64,000 nucleotides of DNA from Pseudoalteromonas piscicida (GCF_000238315.3 NZ_CP011924.1:2795501-2859500); one strand, 5' to 3'; positions 8,844-19,997 are shown, numbered from the stretch's first letter. Numbers and translations: made by a program. Notes: generated by a model from the sequence alone, not told the origin.

Positions 8844-9932
8844 TTAGGCTAAATGCTCTCTTGCTAAATATTCATGGGATTGCATTTCTTGCAAGCGGCT
8901 AATGCAGCGTTTGAACTCAAAATTCAGTGTACCTTCGGTATAAAGTTCAGTAATAGGCGCTGCAGCTGAGATGATAAGCGTCACATTACGCTCATAAAAC
9001 TCATCGACGAGCGCAATAAAGCGCCTTGCCGCATCATCGTTTTGCTGACCCATTTGCTTCACATTAGATAGAATCACTGTGTTATATAAGCGACTGATCT
9101 CCATGTAATCCACTTGCGAACGAGCGGTTTCACATAGCGCAGGGAAATCAAACATAACAATACAATCTGACACCATTCGAGTTTGGATCATTCGACCTTC
9201 AATCTCAATCGCTTGTCCGGCTTTACCCGGCTCCGGAGAGAGTTTGTTAAAGTAGTCGAATAAGTTTTCATCCGCTTGTTTATCAAGTGGGCTGTGAAAA
9301 ATTTCCGCTTGTTCCAACGTGCGCAAGCGATAGTCAATACCCGAGTCCACATTAACTACCTCAGTATTGGCTTTTACCAATTCAATGGCGGGTAAGAATC
9401 GTGCACGCTGCAAGCCATTTTTATACAAATCATCAGGCACAATATTCGATGTGACCACTAACACGATACCGCGCGCAAACAGCGCCTGCATTAATCCACC
9501 CAGTAACATGGCATCAGTGATGTCTTGAACGAAAAATTCATCGAAACAGATAATGTCAGTTTCAGATTTGAACGTATCAGCGATGCTTTCCAGAGGGTTT
9601 TTCACTTCATTAAGCTTTTTCAGCTCTGCGTGAACACGATGCATAAAGCGGTGAAAATGCACCCGCATTTTACGCTCCGTCGGCAACGCATCGTAAAAGG
9701 TATCAACCAGATAAGTTTTACCGCGCCCTACTCCACCCCAAAAGTACAACCCTTTCACTTTTGGCGGCTCAGCTTTACCAAACAAGCGCGAGAAGAAGTT
9801 TGGTTTGACCGGGGGCTGATTGATAAGGTCGTCATACAATCGCTGTAAATGCTTTACGGCATTTTCTTGCGCGCTGTCATATTGAAAATCATCACGTTGT
9901 AGATCTTGCTGATATTTTTCCCAAGGCGTCAT
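8844..9932 (-). CDS. zapE: ZapE, AFG1-family ATPase of cell division
   Basis: ZapE is a cytoplasmic ATPase that acts on the FtsZ ring during constriction in E. coli. The 362-residue protein has a Walker A motif, GGVGRGKT (residues 66-73), a Walker B segment, IICFDEFFV, and the AFG1-type LYFWGGVGRGKTYLVDTFY context. Length is close to the E. coli protein (375). It diverges from zapG over about 120 bases, as in many gammaproteobacteria. Confidence 0.94.
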   Translation of the reverse strand: MTPWEKYQQDLQRDDFQYDSAQENAVKHLQRLYDDLINQPPVKPNFFSRLFGKAEPPKVKGLYFWGGVGRGKTYLVDTFYDALPTERKMRVHFHRFMHRVHAELKKLNEVKNPLESIADTFKSETDIICFDEFFVQDITDAMLLGGLMQALFARGIVLVVTSNIVPDDLYKNGLQRARFLPAIELVKANTEVVNVDSGIDYRLRTLEQAEIFHSPLDKQADENLFDYFNKLSPEPGKAGQAIEIEGRMIQTRMVSDCIVMFDFPALCETARSQVDYMEISRLYNTVILSNVKQMGQQNDDAARRFIALVDEFYERNVTLIISAAAPITELYTEGTLNFEFKRCISRLQEMQSHEYLAREHLA

Positions 9933-10055
9933 CGACTTAAATATTTTTTTACGATTTGTTTGTAGGTTATATTAACACGACTGTATTCACAGCGTATATT
10001 TAACTCTAACAGAGTTTTAATTTTATTTGCCGTTGAGGCACACAGGGAGAAACCT

Positions 10056-10511
10056 ATGACTACCGTTACTTGGCTTGGATTACTGATCATTGTTGCCATT
10101 GCTGCATTCTTTTTAGGTGGCTTTGTAACGAAAAAGCAGTTCAAACACGACGAACTGGAAGTGCAAGCACAACAAGCTAAACACGACCTTGAGCAATATC
10201 GTCAAGACGTATCAGATCACCTAGCTAGCACCAAAAAGCTAGTAAATAAAATGCAGGATAGTTATCAACAACTGCTTACCCACGTGGAAGAAACCAACCA
10301 ACTACTGACACAGGATCGTCCATCTCATCCTGCGGATCCTTTTTTCTCGAAAGAAACCACAGAACAACTACAAGCTTCTCTTCAAGCGCGCCCAGAGAGA
10401 AGACGTAAGCAAGACCCAAGTTTTGAAGCTCCACCGAGTGACTATGCCGAAGGTGAAACTGGGTTATTTTCTGGTCAAAAAAAAGAAAGTGAGCAAATTA
10501 AAGCCTCTTGA
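10056..10511 (+). CDS. zapG: ZapG (YhcB/DUF1043), inner-membrane envelope-growth protein
   Basis: The 151-residue protein has one N-terminal membrane span (residues about 4-24, WLGLLIIVAIAAFFLGGFV) and then a cytoplasmic coiled coil (about 30-95) and a polar, disordered tail. This is the YhcB/ZapG layout. YhcB of E. coli contacts both elongation and division proteins; an exact biochemical role is not settled. The ATG follows a clear GGGAGAAA ribosome-binding site. It stands between zapE and degQ, its usual location. Confidence 0.9.
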   Translation: MTTVTWLGLLIIVAIAAFFLGGFVTKKQFKHDELEVQAQQAKHDLEQYRQDVSDHLASTKKLVNKMQDSYQQLLTHVEETNQLLTQDRPSHPADPFFSKETTEQLQASLQARPERRRKQDPSFEAPPSDYAEGETGLFSGQKKESEQIKAS

Positions 10512-10560
10512 TGAAACTTTTTGTTGACCCCATAGTCTTTAAAAGAAGTTATTGATTCTA

Positions 10561-10579
10561 GGGGCTTGTTAGCAGCCCC
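10561..10579 (+). terminator. Possible weak terminator after zapG
   Basis: GGGGCT-(7-base loop)-AGCCCC hairpin, but followed only by TTATGA instead of a real T-run. It could attenuate transcription between zapG and degQ. Confidence 0.35.
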
Positions 10580-10621
10580 TTATGACTTATATTAACGCTA
10601 ATAGCGGAGTACTTCACGACT

Positions 10622-11974
10622 ATGAAATTTAAACTATCTTTGTTATCGGCCGCTTTACTTTCTTCTAGCTTATTGCTGTTACCGCAGCAAAGCATGGCCA
10701 AACTTCCTGTTGCCGTAGACGGCCAACAACTACCAACGCTAGCACCTATGCTAGAAAAGGTCGCCCCGGGCGTTGTTAGTATCCAAGTAAAAGGTGCTAA
10801 AGAAGTGCGTCGCCGTGTCGACCCTTTCGACTTTTTCTTTGGACAACCGCAGCCTCGTAGCCAAAAGCGCCCTTTTAGTGGCCTCGGCTCAGGTGTCATC
10901 ATCGATGCAGATAAAGGCTATGTTGTTACAAACAATCACGTTATTGATGATGCAGACGAAATGCTTGTCACCTTAAAAGATGGCAGAGAATTTGAGGCTA
11001 AATTAATCGGTAGCGACGCCGAATCCGATATCGCATTGCTACAAATCGACGGCGAAGACCTAACAGAAATAAAACTCGCTAATTCAGACAAATTGAGAGT
11101 GGGTGATTTTTCCGTTGCTATTGGTAATCCATTTGGATTAAGTCATACCGTCACCTCAGGCATCATCAGTGCACTAGGCCGTAGCGGCTTAAATATCGAA
11201 GGCTATGAAGACTTCATCCAAACAGATGCGGCAATCAACCAAGGTAATTCAGGTGGTGCACTCGTTAACTTAAACGGCGAACTGATTGGTATCAACACTG
11301 CTATTTTAGGCGCGTCAGGCGGTAATGTCGGGATCGGCTTTGCTATTCCATCAAACATGATGAAAAACCTAGTGGATCAAATTGTTGAGTACGGAGAAGT
11401 TCGTCGCGGTTCATTGGGTATCTTGGGTCGTACTTTAGATGCTGGTCTTGCTAAAGCACAAGGTTTTGATGTTAAGCGCGGTGCTTATGTCATGCGCGTA
11501 GTTGAAGATTCAGCAGCAGACAAAGCGGGTCTGAAAGCCAATGATGTCATTGTCAGCCTAAACGGCGACGACATTGAAAGCTTTAATGAACTCCACGGTA
11601 AAGTGGCTACGATGGGTGAAGGTCGTGAGGTACGACTTGGTGTCTACCGTGATGGCAAAACCAAGTTTATCGACGTAGAGCTTGGTGGTAAACAAGAAGA
11701 ACAGGCGAATGCAGAGGATGTACATCCAAACCTACGAGGCGCGGTACTAGAGAGTGGCGAGCGCAATGGCAATGAAGGTGTCGTCATTACCTCAGTAGAA
11801 CCTCGCTCACCAGCTGCACGCGTTGGCCTTGAAGAAGGCGATGTGATCATGCAAGTGAATCGCCAACGTGTCACTAGTGTTAAAGATATGTCTAAACTCA
11901 TTAATGGTATTAAAGGTAATATCGTACTTGGGATTAAACGCGATCGCGAGACGGTTTTCTACCTCATTCAGTGA
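10622..11974 (+). CDS. degQ: DegQ/DegP-family periplasmic serine protease
   Basis: This is an HtrA protease of the periplasm that degrades misfolded envelope proteins. The 450-residue precursor has a signal peptide of about 26 residues (ending SMA), a trypsin-like domain with catalytic H106, D136 and S210 (in NQGNSGGAL), and two PDZ domains (about 255-345 and 360-450). The two PDZ domains separate it from DegS. The name DegQ is preferred because it stands next to degS and has a short LA loop; DegP is the alternative. A hairpin terminator follows. Confidence 0.9.
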   Translation: MKFKLSLLSAALLSSSLLLLPQQSMAKLPVAVDGQQLPTLAPMLEKVAPGVVSIQVKGAKEVRRRVDPFDFFFGQPQPRSQKRPFSGLGSGVIIDADKGYVVTNNHVIDDADEMLVTLKDGREFEAKLIGSDAESDIALLQIDGEDLTEIKLANSDKLRVGDFSVAIGNPFGLSHTVTSGIISALGRSGLNIEGYEDFIQTDAAINQGNSGGALVNLNGELIGINTAILGASGGNVGIGFAIPSNMMKNLVDQIVEYGEVRRGSLGILGRTLDAGLAKAQGFDVKRGAYVMRVVEDSAADKAGLKANDVIVSLNGDDIESFNELHGKVATMGEGREVRLGVYRDGKTKFIDVELGGKQEEQANAEDVHPNLRGAVLESGERNGNEGVVITSVEPRSPAARVGLEEGDVIMQVNRQRVTSVKDMSKLINGIKGNIVLGIKRDRETVFYLIQ

Positions 11975-11999
11975 CGAAATAGACAAATATTAAAAATGA

Positions 12000-12032
12000 A
12001 ACACAGCGAAACTTGTCGCTGTGTTTTTTTTT
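12000..12032 (+). terminator. Terminator between degQ and degS
   Basis: ACACAGCGA-(6-base loop)-TCGCTGTGT followed by nine T residues. It means that degS probably has its own promoter in the 45 bases after it or relies on readthrough. Confidence 0.9.
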
Positions 12033-12076
12033 GTGTCATTATTAGCAGTATTAGATAACGATAAATATAAGCTCTT

Positions 12077-13156
12077 GTGTTCAAATTAATTAAATTCATT
12101 TTTCCACCGCTGCTTGCCGGACTTGGGATCGCTTTTATCATCATTTGGTTTAATCCTGAGCTAAGGGATAACTTGCCAAAACTTGAGGCCCCACATATTC
12201 AGACCCATCATATGAGTTTTGCTGATGCTGTAGAAAAAACAGCTCCAGCGGTCGTGACGATTTTTTCCGAGGGCTTTAGCAATCAGCCAAGATATCAGCG
12301 CCAAAGCACGGTTAGAGAACTTGGCTCTGGCGTAATCATGAGCCGAGATGGCTACATACTGACAAACTATCATGTGGTGAACAATGCCGACCAAATCATT
12401 GTGCTTCTTCCTGATGGCCGCCAGTATAGCGATACGCAACTGATAGGCTTTGACACGATTACGGACTTAGCTTTATTAAAAATTCCAGCTGAGAATTTGC
12501 CTGTCATTCCTATCGATCACGACTACTCACCACGAGTTGGAGATATAGTGCTCGCAATTGGTAACCCATTGAACATTGGACAAACCATTACCCAAGGTAT
12601 TATCAGTGCAACGGGCAAACAGACTCTCACTGAAAGTCAGTTCAATAATTTGCTGCAAATGGATGCCGCGATTAATGTTGGTAACTCAGGTGGTGCCGTT
12701 GTCAATTCTAATGGCGCGCTAGTCGGCATTACCTCTGCACAATTTCGCACGCGCTTGAACATTGATATCCAAGGTATCTCGTTTGCTATCCCTTATGATC
12801 TTGCACTGGACGTCATGCATAAACTCATTATGGATGGTAGAGTGATCCGAGGCTATCTCGGCTTTAGAGGCACGCCAGTTGATAATACAGGTAAAAGCGT
12901 AACGGATCTTTACACACCTATTGTCGGCCTTGCTGTGAGTGAATTAGACCCCCTAGGTCCCGCATGGCAAGCTGGTATGAAAGAGCATGATATTGTGGTT
13001 AAAGTAGGTGGAGAGCCTGTGACTAATCCGCAAAAGACATTGAAGACGATAGGCAATACTGCGCCTGGTACTAAACTCGAGTTTGAAGTACTCAGAGGTG
13101 GTCAGCGCCTCACCATTACGGTGGAAGTCGCAGAACTCGAAACTGGACTATATTAG
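12077..13156 (+). CDS. degS: DegS, membrane-anchored sigma-E stress sensor protease
   Basis: DegS senses unfolded outer-membrane proteins through its PDZ domain and makes the first cut in RseA, releasing sigma-E. The 359-residue protein starts at GTG, has one N-terminal membrane anchor (residues about 7-24), a protease domain with H99, D130 and S204 (VGNSGGA), and a single PDZ domain (about 260-350). One anchor plus one PDZ is diagnostic compared with the two-PDZ DegQ upstream. The ribosome-binding site is weak. Confidence 0.94.
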   Translation: MFKLIKFIFPPLLAGLGIAFIIIWFNPELRDNLPKLEAPHIQTHHMSFADAVEKTAPAVVTIFSEGFSNQPRYQRQSTVRELGSGVIMSRDGYILTNYHVVNNADQIIVLLPDGRQYSDTQLIGFDTITDLALLKIPAENLPVIPIDHDYSPRVGDIVLAIGNPLNIGQTITQGIISATGKQTLTESQFNNLLQMDAAINVGNSGGAVVNSNGALVGITSAQFRTRLNIDIQGISFAIPYDLALDVMHKLIMDGRVIRGYLGFRGTPVDNTGKSVTDLYTPIVGLAVSELDPLGPAWQAGMKEHDIVVKVGGEPVTNPQKTLKTIGNTAPGTKLEFEVLRGGQRLTITVEVAELETGLY

Positions 13157-13173
13157 GACAAAAAGGTTAAGCA

Positions 13174-13205
13174 AAAAGCGTCCCGGAAGACGCTTTTCGT
13201 TTTTT
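13174..13205. terminator. Terminator between convergent degS and murA
   Basis: AAAAGCGTC-(6-base loop)-GACGCTTTT with a T-rich stretch after it on the plus strand and A-rich before it. It serves degS and possibly murA from the other side. Confidence 0.85.
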
Positions 13206-13225
13206 ACCAATTTGCTTAATTATGC

Positions 13226-14497
<1,272 letters not shown>

Positions 14498-14755
14498 TTA
14501 TTGTGGAAGAATAAATTTGCGCTCTTTTTGCCATTCATCAGGTGTGAATGCACGAATACTAACAGCATGCATAGTGCCGTCTTTAATAGTATCCATCAGT
14601 GGGCCGTAGATCAGCTGTTCTCTTTTCAGCCTTCTTAATCCGTCAAAACACGTTCCAACAGCAATGACTTCGTAGTGACTACCATTAGCTTTAACGATGA
14701 TCTCGTCAAGCGATAGTGCATCTCTCAATAAAGTTTCGACTTGATTTGTTTCCAT
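14498..14755 (-). CDS. ibaG: IbaG, BolA-family protein
   Basis: IbaG is a small BolA-like protein that works with monothiol glutaredoxins in iron-sulfur or acid-stress physiology. The 85-residue protein has the BolA core with VIAVGTCFDGLRRLKREQLIYGPL and HAVSIRAFTPDEW. I use the ATG at 14755, which lines up with the E. coli start region. A GTG at 14764 (three residues longer, overlapping the mlaB stop) is the alternative. A cysteine in the loop (GTCFDG) and the conserved His of HAVSI could bind a cluster. Confidence 0.9.
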   Translation of the reverse strand: METNQVETLLRDALSLDEIIVKANGSHYEVIAVGTCFDGLRRLKREQLIYGPLMDTIKDGTMHAVSIRAFTPDEWQKERKFILPQ

Positions 14756-14760
14756 TAGAC

Positions 14761-15069
14761 TCACTCAAATAGGGTTGTCACCTGTCCCAACTCCATTAAA
14801 TTTTGCAGTTGCTCAGGCGTATTTTTCAGCTCGAGACGAATGTCGCGCTGTTTCAATTGACCTAAAGAGTGAATTAACCAAGCTAAGCCCGCGGTGTCAA
14901 CCCTTGTCACCTCAGAAAGGTTAAAATAGACGGTTGATTGTGCATTTTTCAACACTTGAACGATGGTCGACTGTTTCAGTGCGCTTGGTAAACTCGCTCT
15001 CGTAAGTTCACCAGTTAACACGATTTCACCTTTACTTTCGGTGAATGAAATATTAGGCGTCACCATCAT
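14761..15069 (-). CDS. mlaB: MlaB, STAS-domain subunit of the Mla transporter
   Basis: MlaB is the cytoplasmic STAS protein that stabilises the MlaF ATPase in the MlaFEDB phospholipid transporter. The 102-residue protein shows the STAS pattern, with the conserved switch VTRVDTAGLAWLIHSL (about residues 53-68). The start overlaps the end of mlaC by 17 bases; ATG at 15066 is an equally possible start. Confidence 0.92.
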   Translation of the reverse strand: MMVTPNISFTESKGEIVLTGELTRASLPSALKQSTIVQVLKNAQSTVYFNLSEVTRVDTAGLAWLIHSLGQLKQRDIRLELKNTPEQLQNLMELGQVTTLFE

Positions 15070-15739
15070 CCCCTCTAAATTGCACCGGAAGCTTGCTCTT
15101 CTTATCTAACAGTTGGATCACATGTTCAATACCCTGCTGTCGTAAAATACCATGTAGCTCCGATTGTTTGGCATCAAGTAAACTAATGCCTTCCGCCATC
15201 ATGTCAAAAGCACGCCAGTCACCGTCTTGTCCGCGTCTAACTTTAAAATCGATTTTGATATCAGGCTTACCTGGCTCTACAATTTTGGTCTTAACAACCA
15301 CCACAGCTTCATTCTCAAATGGGCGATGCTCACCAAACTCTACCTTTTGGTCTTTATATTGAGTAAATACACCAGCATAAGTCGCTACCAAGTAATTTTT
15401 GAATACCTCAATAAATTCTCTAATATGCTCGACAGCAGCAGCTTTCTCCTCTTTACTTTCAATGTTGCGAACCTTTTGAATATAAGAACCTAATACACGA
15501 TACGCAGCATATTTGTAATCAATGTAAGGCAAGAGCTCTTCTTCTACGATAACGCGTAAGTGTTCTTTGTCTTTTTCAATGATGTTTTGCTCTTTCGTAA
15601 CACGCTGAAAAGTTTGCGCCGCAACTTGCTCCACCATTTTATAAGGATCGCTTGAGTCTACTTCTTTCGCCTGAACCAATGCGGTAGCCATCAATGCTAC
15701 AAACAAAGTCAGACATTTCGCATAGATGTTTTTTAACAT
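15053..15739 (-). CDS. mlaC: MlaC, periplasmic phospholipid-binding shuttle
   Basis: MlaC carries phospholipids between the outer-membrane MlaA complex and the inner-membrane MlaFEDB complex. The 228-residue precursor has a signal peptide of about 24 residues (ending LVQA) and the Tol_Tol_Ttg2 domain. Characteristic segments are LLPYIDYKYAAYRVLG and WRAFDMMAEGISLL. It starts two bases after the mlaD stop. Confidence 0.95.
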   Translation of the reverse strand: MLKNIYAKCLTLFVALMATALVQAKEVDSSDPYKMVEQVAAQTFQRVTKEQNIIEKDKEHLRVIVEEELLPYIDYKYAAYRVLGSYIQKVRNIESKEEKAAAVEHIREFIEVFKNYLVATYAGVFTQYKDQKVEFGEHRPFENEAVVVVKTKIVEPGKPDIKIDFKVRRGQDGDWRAFDMMAEGISLLDAKQSELHGILRQQGIEHVIQLLDKKSKLPVQFRGDDGDA

Positions 15740-15741
15740 AT

Positions 15742-16287
15742 TTACTCGCTCCCTTGATTAAATAGGAACTGACCAATTAGCTCTTCTAGTACCAGTGCCG
15801 ATTTTGTATCTGTGATCATGTCACCGTCTTTTAGCGCTTTTGTTTCCACACCAAAAAGAGACTCAAGATCAACGCTATCTTCACTCGTTACCTCCTGACC
15901 AAGACATTTTTGCTTCGCAGATTCAGCAGCAATAACCGGAGAAATACCTAAATACTGCTCACCCAAAATGCCCGAAGTCAAAATCGAAACCGACGACGTA
16001 TCGGAAAACTGACACTCGTAGTTTTTATCTAAACTCATTGAAACTACTGGCACGAACTCTTGTGGATGGATGTGAATTCCATCAACACGACCAATCACAA
16101 CCCCACCCACCTTAATTGGGGCGCGGGTTTTCAACGAACCTATATTTTCGAACTTAGCATGCAAAGTATAAGTTTCACCATTGCCGCTTAAGCCTGAATT
16201 AGCTACCTTTAGCGCCAACATAACAAATGCAGCAATGCCCAATGCCACGAACAACCCAACTAAAATTTCTATTTTCCGTGTATTCAT
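15742..16287 (-). CDS. mlaD: MlaD, MCE-domain subunit of the Mla transporter
   Basis: MlaD forms a hexameric ring on the periplasmic side of the MlaFEDB complex through which lipid passes. The 181-residue protein has an N-terminal anchor (about residues 8-27) and one MCE domain (about 38-115, with the signature RAPIKVGGVVIGRVDGI). E. coli MlaD has 183 residues. The C-terminal helix that lines the pore (ALVLEELIGQFLFNQG) is visible. Confidence 0.96.
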   Translation of the reverse strand: MNTRKIEILVGLFVALGIAAFVMLALKVANSGLSGNGETYTLHAKFENIGSLKTRAPIKVGGVVIGRVDGIHIHPQEFVPVVSMSLDKNYECQFSDTSSVSILTSGILGEQYLGISPVIAAESAKQKCLGQEVTSEDSVDLESLFGVETKALKDGDMITDTKSALVLEELIGQFLFNQGSE

Positions 16288-16299
16288 TTTTAAAACCTT

Positions 16300-17085
16300 T
16301 TAACTTGAGAACATAACCGCTGTTAATACAAAGTCAAAGCCAAGTACAGCCAGTGAAGAATGTACTACCGTCTCTGTCGTCGCTTTACTTATCCCTTCAG
16401 AAGTAGGAATACAGTCATAGCCTTTGTATAGCGCGATCCAAGTTACTAATAGTGCAAATACGAAACTCTTAATAAGACCATTTAAGATGTCTTGTTGAAA
16501 CGACACTTGCGATTGCATAATTGACCAGAAGCTACCTGAATCTACGCCTAACCAATCAACACCCACCAAGTGTGCGCCTAAAATAGCGATCGCAGAGAAT
16601 ATCAATGCGAGTAACGGCATACTAATAAAACCGGCCCAAAAACGAGGGGCAACCACGCGCTTAAGCGGGTCTATCGCCATCATTTCTAAACTAGATAATT
16701 GCTCCGTAGCCTTCATCAAACCGATTTCTGCAGTTAACGCACTGCCTGCACGCCCTGCAAATAAGAGTGCAGTCACCACGGGGCCCAACTCCCTGAGTAA
16801 ACTCAAAGCAACCAAAGGTCCAAGGCTATCTTCAGCGCCATACCCAACTAACACGGTATAGCCTTGTAATGCCAATACCATGCCGATAAATAAACCAGAC
16901 ACCATGATAATCAACAATGATTGATGACCAACCATGTAAAGTTGCTTTATCAACAGCGGCGTGCCTTTTCGGAAATTGGGTAAGCTACATAGCGCCCCAA
17001 AAAGCATTGTTGTGGCACGGCCAAGTGCAGCAAAACGGCTGAGGGTTTTGTGGCCTAGTTTTTGTAAAAAGTCGACCATACTCAC
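16300..17085 (-). CDS. mlaE: MlaE, permease subunit of the Mla transporter
   Basis: MlaE is the membrane permease of the phospholipid ABC transporter. The 261-residue length matches E. coli (260). It has about five to six hydrophobic segments and the family motif around [31 protein letters not shown], which contains the coupling helix that contacts MlaF. Its start overlaps the mlaF stop by four bases. Confidence 0.97.
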   Translation of the reverse strand: MSMVDFLQKLGHKTLSRFAALGRATTMLFGALCSLPNFRKGTPLLIKQLYMVGHQSLLIIMVSGLFIGMVLALQGYTVLVGYGAEDSLGPLVALSLLRELGPVVTALLFAGRAGSALTAEIGLMKATEQLSSLEMMAIDPLKRVVAPRFWAGFISMPLLALIFSAIAILGAHLVGVDWLGVDSGSFWSIMQSQVSFQQDILNGLIKSFVFALLVTWIALYKGYDCIPTSEGISKATTETVVHSSLAVLGFDFVLTAVMFSS

Positions 17086-17882
17086 TCTCCTTGCAACAGC
17101 GCTTGCTGATAATCAGGCGCTTTAAAGTGGAATGGCACAGGTCCATCCGCAAGGCCCTGTAAGAACTGCTGTACTAATGGCGATTCGTGTTCAAGCATCT
17201 GCTCAGGGGTTCCTGTACCAATCACACCTTGCTCTGCAATAATAACGACGTGGTCGGCAATACTCAGCACTTCCGTAACATCATGAGTGACTATCAGTGA
17301 CGATAACCCCAATACTTCATTAAGGGACTTAATCAGCCGAACTAGAACGCCCATGGAGATCGGGTCCTGACCTGCAAACGGCTCATCGTACATAATTAAT
17401 TCAGGATCAAGTGCAATAGAACGTGCTAAAGCCGCGCGTCTTGCCATACCACCAGAAAGCTCTGCCGGCATTAAATCTTTTGCACCACGAAGACCAACCG
17501 CTTGAAGCTTCATCAGCACCACTAAACGGATTAATTCTTCAGATAATTCGGTATGCTCGCGTAGAGGAAAAGCCACATTGTCGAACACGCTCATATCGGT
17601 AAACAAAGCACCGCTTTGAAATAACATACTCATCCGCGTTCGAGCTTGATACAAAGCTGCTCGTGACATGTTAGGGATACTGTTTCCAGCAAAAAGAATA
17701 TCACCGCTATCAGGTTTAAGCTGACCACCGATTAATCGCAACATGGTAGTTTTACCAATGCCACTCGGCCCCATTATTGCGGTAATTTTGCCCTTTGGTA
17801 CGGAAAAGCTCATGTTTTTGTAGATGATCCTTTCACCCCGAGAGAAGGTTACATCCTTGATTTCTACAATTGACTGCGACAA
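17082..17882 (-). CDS. mlaF: MlaF, ATPase subunit of the Mla transporter
   Basis: MlaF powers phospholipid transport between the two membranes. It shows Walker A GPSGIGKT, the ABC signature [14 protein letters not shown] and Walker B ELIMYDEP. The frame reaches up to 17939, but I choose a TTG at 17882. It has GGAG six bases upstream, gives 266 residues beginning [13 protein letters not shown], and so agrees with the length of E. coli MlaF (269). No ATG is available in frame before the conserved domain, so a non-ATG start is unavoidable. Confidence 0.93.
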   Translation of the reverse strand: MSQSIVEIKDVTFSRGERIIYKNMSFSVPKGKITAIMGPSGIGKTTMLRLIGGQLKPDSGDILFAGNSIPNMSRAALYQARTRMSMLFQSGALFTDMSVFDNVAFPLREHTELSEELIRLVVLMKLQAVGLRGAKDLMPAELSGGMARRAALARSIALDPELIMYDEPFAGQDPISMGVLVRLIKSLNEVLGLSSLIVTHDVTEVLSIADHVVIIAEQGVIGTGTPEQMLEHESPLVQQFLQGLADGPVPFHFKAPDYQQALLQGE

Positions 17883-18056
17883 GTCGCTCTCCAGATCCAG
17901 ACTATATTCATCCAAGTATGATACTTTTTTTTCAAACAAGATGGAAAATCGTTTTGGTAAAATTTTGTAAGTAGTGAAATGTAACGGTTTGCTTATACTT
18001 TCCAGAGCGCTTTTGGTAGTATCTATCGAAATTTTAATCCTATTGGCTAGAGGTTC

Positions 18057-19016
18057 ATGGTTTTATCGTTTGTTATTCTCATTCTTGGCTTTATTGCACT
18101 GGTTTGGAGTGCTGACCGCTTTGTTTTTGGTGCGGCCGCTCTTGCACGAAACTTTGGTGTGCCAACATTAATTGTTGGTTTAACTATCGTGGCCATGGGT
18201 TCTTCAGCACCAGAAATGATGGTTGCTGCGCAAGCCGCTCTTGCAGATAAAACAGACACCGCCGTGGGCAATGCCATAGGTTCTAACATCGCCAATATCT
18301 TACTCGTTTTGGGTCTCACCGCGTTATTAAGGCCACTCTCCGTTGGCTCTGGTATTTTGCGCCGCGAAATGCCGCTGTTAGTCATCGTTTCATTGGCAGC
18401 TTGGTATATCGTTAGTGATAACCACTTTAGTTTCGTAGAAGGTGTTTTGTTATTAGTCGGTTTCGCCGCTTTTCTTCTTGCACTTATCATTATCACCAAG
18501 CGTGGTGGTGGAGATAATGATGACCCATTTGTCAGTGAAGCCTGTGAAGAAGTGCCAAATAATATTCCAACTCAAAAAGCCGTTTTCTGGTTAATCGTGG
18601 GTATGATTTTACTGCCTATTAGCGCGGACTATCTCGTTGGCGCCGCGGTTGACATCGCCAAATATTTTGGCATGAGTGACCTGCTAATAGGATTAACCAT
18701 TATCGCCGTTGGTACTAGTTTACCCGAGCTTGCGGCATGTGTTGCTGGCGTACTTAAAAAAGAAGACGATCTAGCGCTTGGCAATATTATTGGCTCGAAT
18801 ATCTTTAATATATTGGCAGTGCTATCGATTGCTGGGATTATTAACCCATCTGTCCTCGACGCCAATATTGCGTCACGTGATATCTTTATTATGCTTGGCG
18901 CGACACTGCTGCTTATCCTAATGAGCCTCAGCCTAACAGGTCAGCGCCGCATCAACCGCTTGGAAGGTGGCATACTTGTCGCAAGCTTCGTCGGTTATAT
19001 TTACTACATCATTTAA
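18057..19016 (+). CDS. yrbG: YrbG-type calcium/sodium antiporter (CaCA family)
   Basis: This 319-residue inner-membrane protein belongs to the Na+/Ca2+ exchanger superfamily. It has about ten membrane spans in two inverted halves, each with the alpha-repeat motif: GSSAPEM (about residue 56) with GNAIGSNIANI, and GTSLPEL (about 221) with GNIIGSNIFNI. Calcium specificity is inferred from the family. It diverges from mlaF across about 170 bases and leads into kdsD after nine bases, as in E. coli. Confidence 0.94.
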   Translation: MVLSFVILILGFIALVWSADRFVFGAAALARNFGVPTLIVGLTIVAMGSSAPEMMVAAQAALADKTDTAVGNAIGSNIANILLVLGLTALLRPLSVGSGILRREMPLLVIVSLAAWYIVSDNHFSFVEGVLLLVGFAAFLLALIIITKRGGGDNDDPFVSEACEEVPNNIPTQKAVFWLIVGMILLPISADYLVGAAVDIAKYFGMSDLLIGLTIIAVGTSLPELAACVAGVLKKEDDLALGNIIGSNIFNILAVLSIAGIINPSVLDANIASRDIFIMLGATLLLILMSLSLTGQRRINRLEGGILVASFVGYIYYII

Positions 19017-19025
19017 GGAAGCCTT

Positions 19026-19997
19026 GTGACAACGAACCCATTTATTGATTCTGCAAATCAAGTTTTTGCTACTGAACTTGCAGCAATAGAAGAAGTGCAA
19101 CAGTTTGTTGATCAACAATTTGTAAAAGCCTGTGAAATTATGTTTGGCTGCCAAGGTCGCATCATCGTGATTGGCATGGGTAAGTCCGGCCACATCGGAA
19201 ACAAAATCGCAGCGACACTCGCAAGTACTGGCAGCCCTGCATTTTTTGTTCATCCAGGAGAAGCAAGTCACGGCGACTTGGGTATGATCACCAAAGATGA
19301 TGTGGTTTTGATGATCTCCAACTCAGGGGAAACCCAAGAGGTGATCTCAATCCTGCCTGTGATAAAGCGCTTAGGGGCCCCCGTTATTTCTATGACAGGC
19401 AACCCGAGCTCTACAATGGCTCGTAATGCGACGGTTCACCTTTGTGTTAAGGTATCAAAAGAAGCCTGCCCATTAGGACTTGCACCCACGGCGAGCACCA
19501 CAGCTACGCTAGTGATGGGCGATGCACTCGCGGTTGCGCTACTTGAAGCCAGAGGCTTTACGGCTGATGATTTTGCACTTTCCCATCCAGGTGGTAGTTT
19601 AGGAAGACGTCTACTACTAACCGTTGCTGATGTCATGCATCAAGGGGATGCAATCCCTATGGTTAAAAGTCATTGCACAGTTAAAGAAGCTTTATTTGAA
19701 ATGTCAGCTAAAAGTTTAGGTATGACGGCAATCGTAGATGAAAGCTCGCAATTGCAAGGTATTTTTACCGATGGCGACTTGCGCCGTATTATCGAACAAA
19801 AGATCGATATTCACACCACCCCAATCACGCAAGTTATGACGGCTAAAAGTACGACGGCACGCGCCGATATGCTCGCAGCAGAGGTACTCAATATCATGGA
19901 AACCAAACGAATTAATGGCTTGATTGTGGTAAACAAAAACAACATACCGGTTGGCGCCTTGAATACGCAAGATTTACTTAGAGCGGGGGTGCTGTAA
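19026..19997 (+). CDS. kdsD: KdsD, D-arabinose 5-phosphate isomerase
   Basis: KdsD converts ribulose 5-phosphate to arabinose 5-phosphate, the first step to Kdo for lipopolysaccharide. The 323-residue protein has an N-terminal SIS domain (about 40-170, with GMGKSGHIGNKIAATLASTGSPAFF and SNSGETQEV) and two CBS domains (about 205-320). The start is GTG with AAGG about nine bases upstream. Its stop shares one base with the kdsC ATG. Confidence 0.96.
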   Translation: MTTNPFIDSANQVFATELAAIEEVQQFVDQQFVKACEIMFGCQGRIIVIGMGKSGHIGNKIAATLASTGSPAFFVHPGEASHGDLGMITKDDVVLMISNSGETQEVISILPVIKRLGAPVISMTGNPSSTMARNATVHLCVKVSKEACPLGLAPTASTTATLVMGDALAVALLEARGFTADDFALSHPGGSLGRRLLLTVADVMHQGDAIPMVKSHCTVKEALFEMSAKSLGMTAIVDESSQLQGIFTDGDLRRIIEQKIDIHTTPITQVMTAKSTTARADMLAAEVLNIMETKRINGLIVVNKNNIPVGALNTQDLLRAGVL

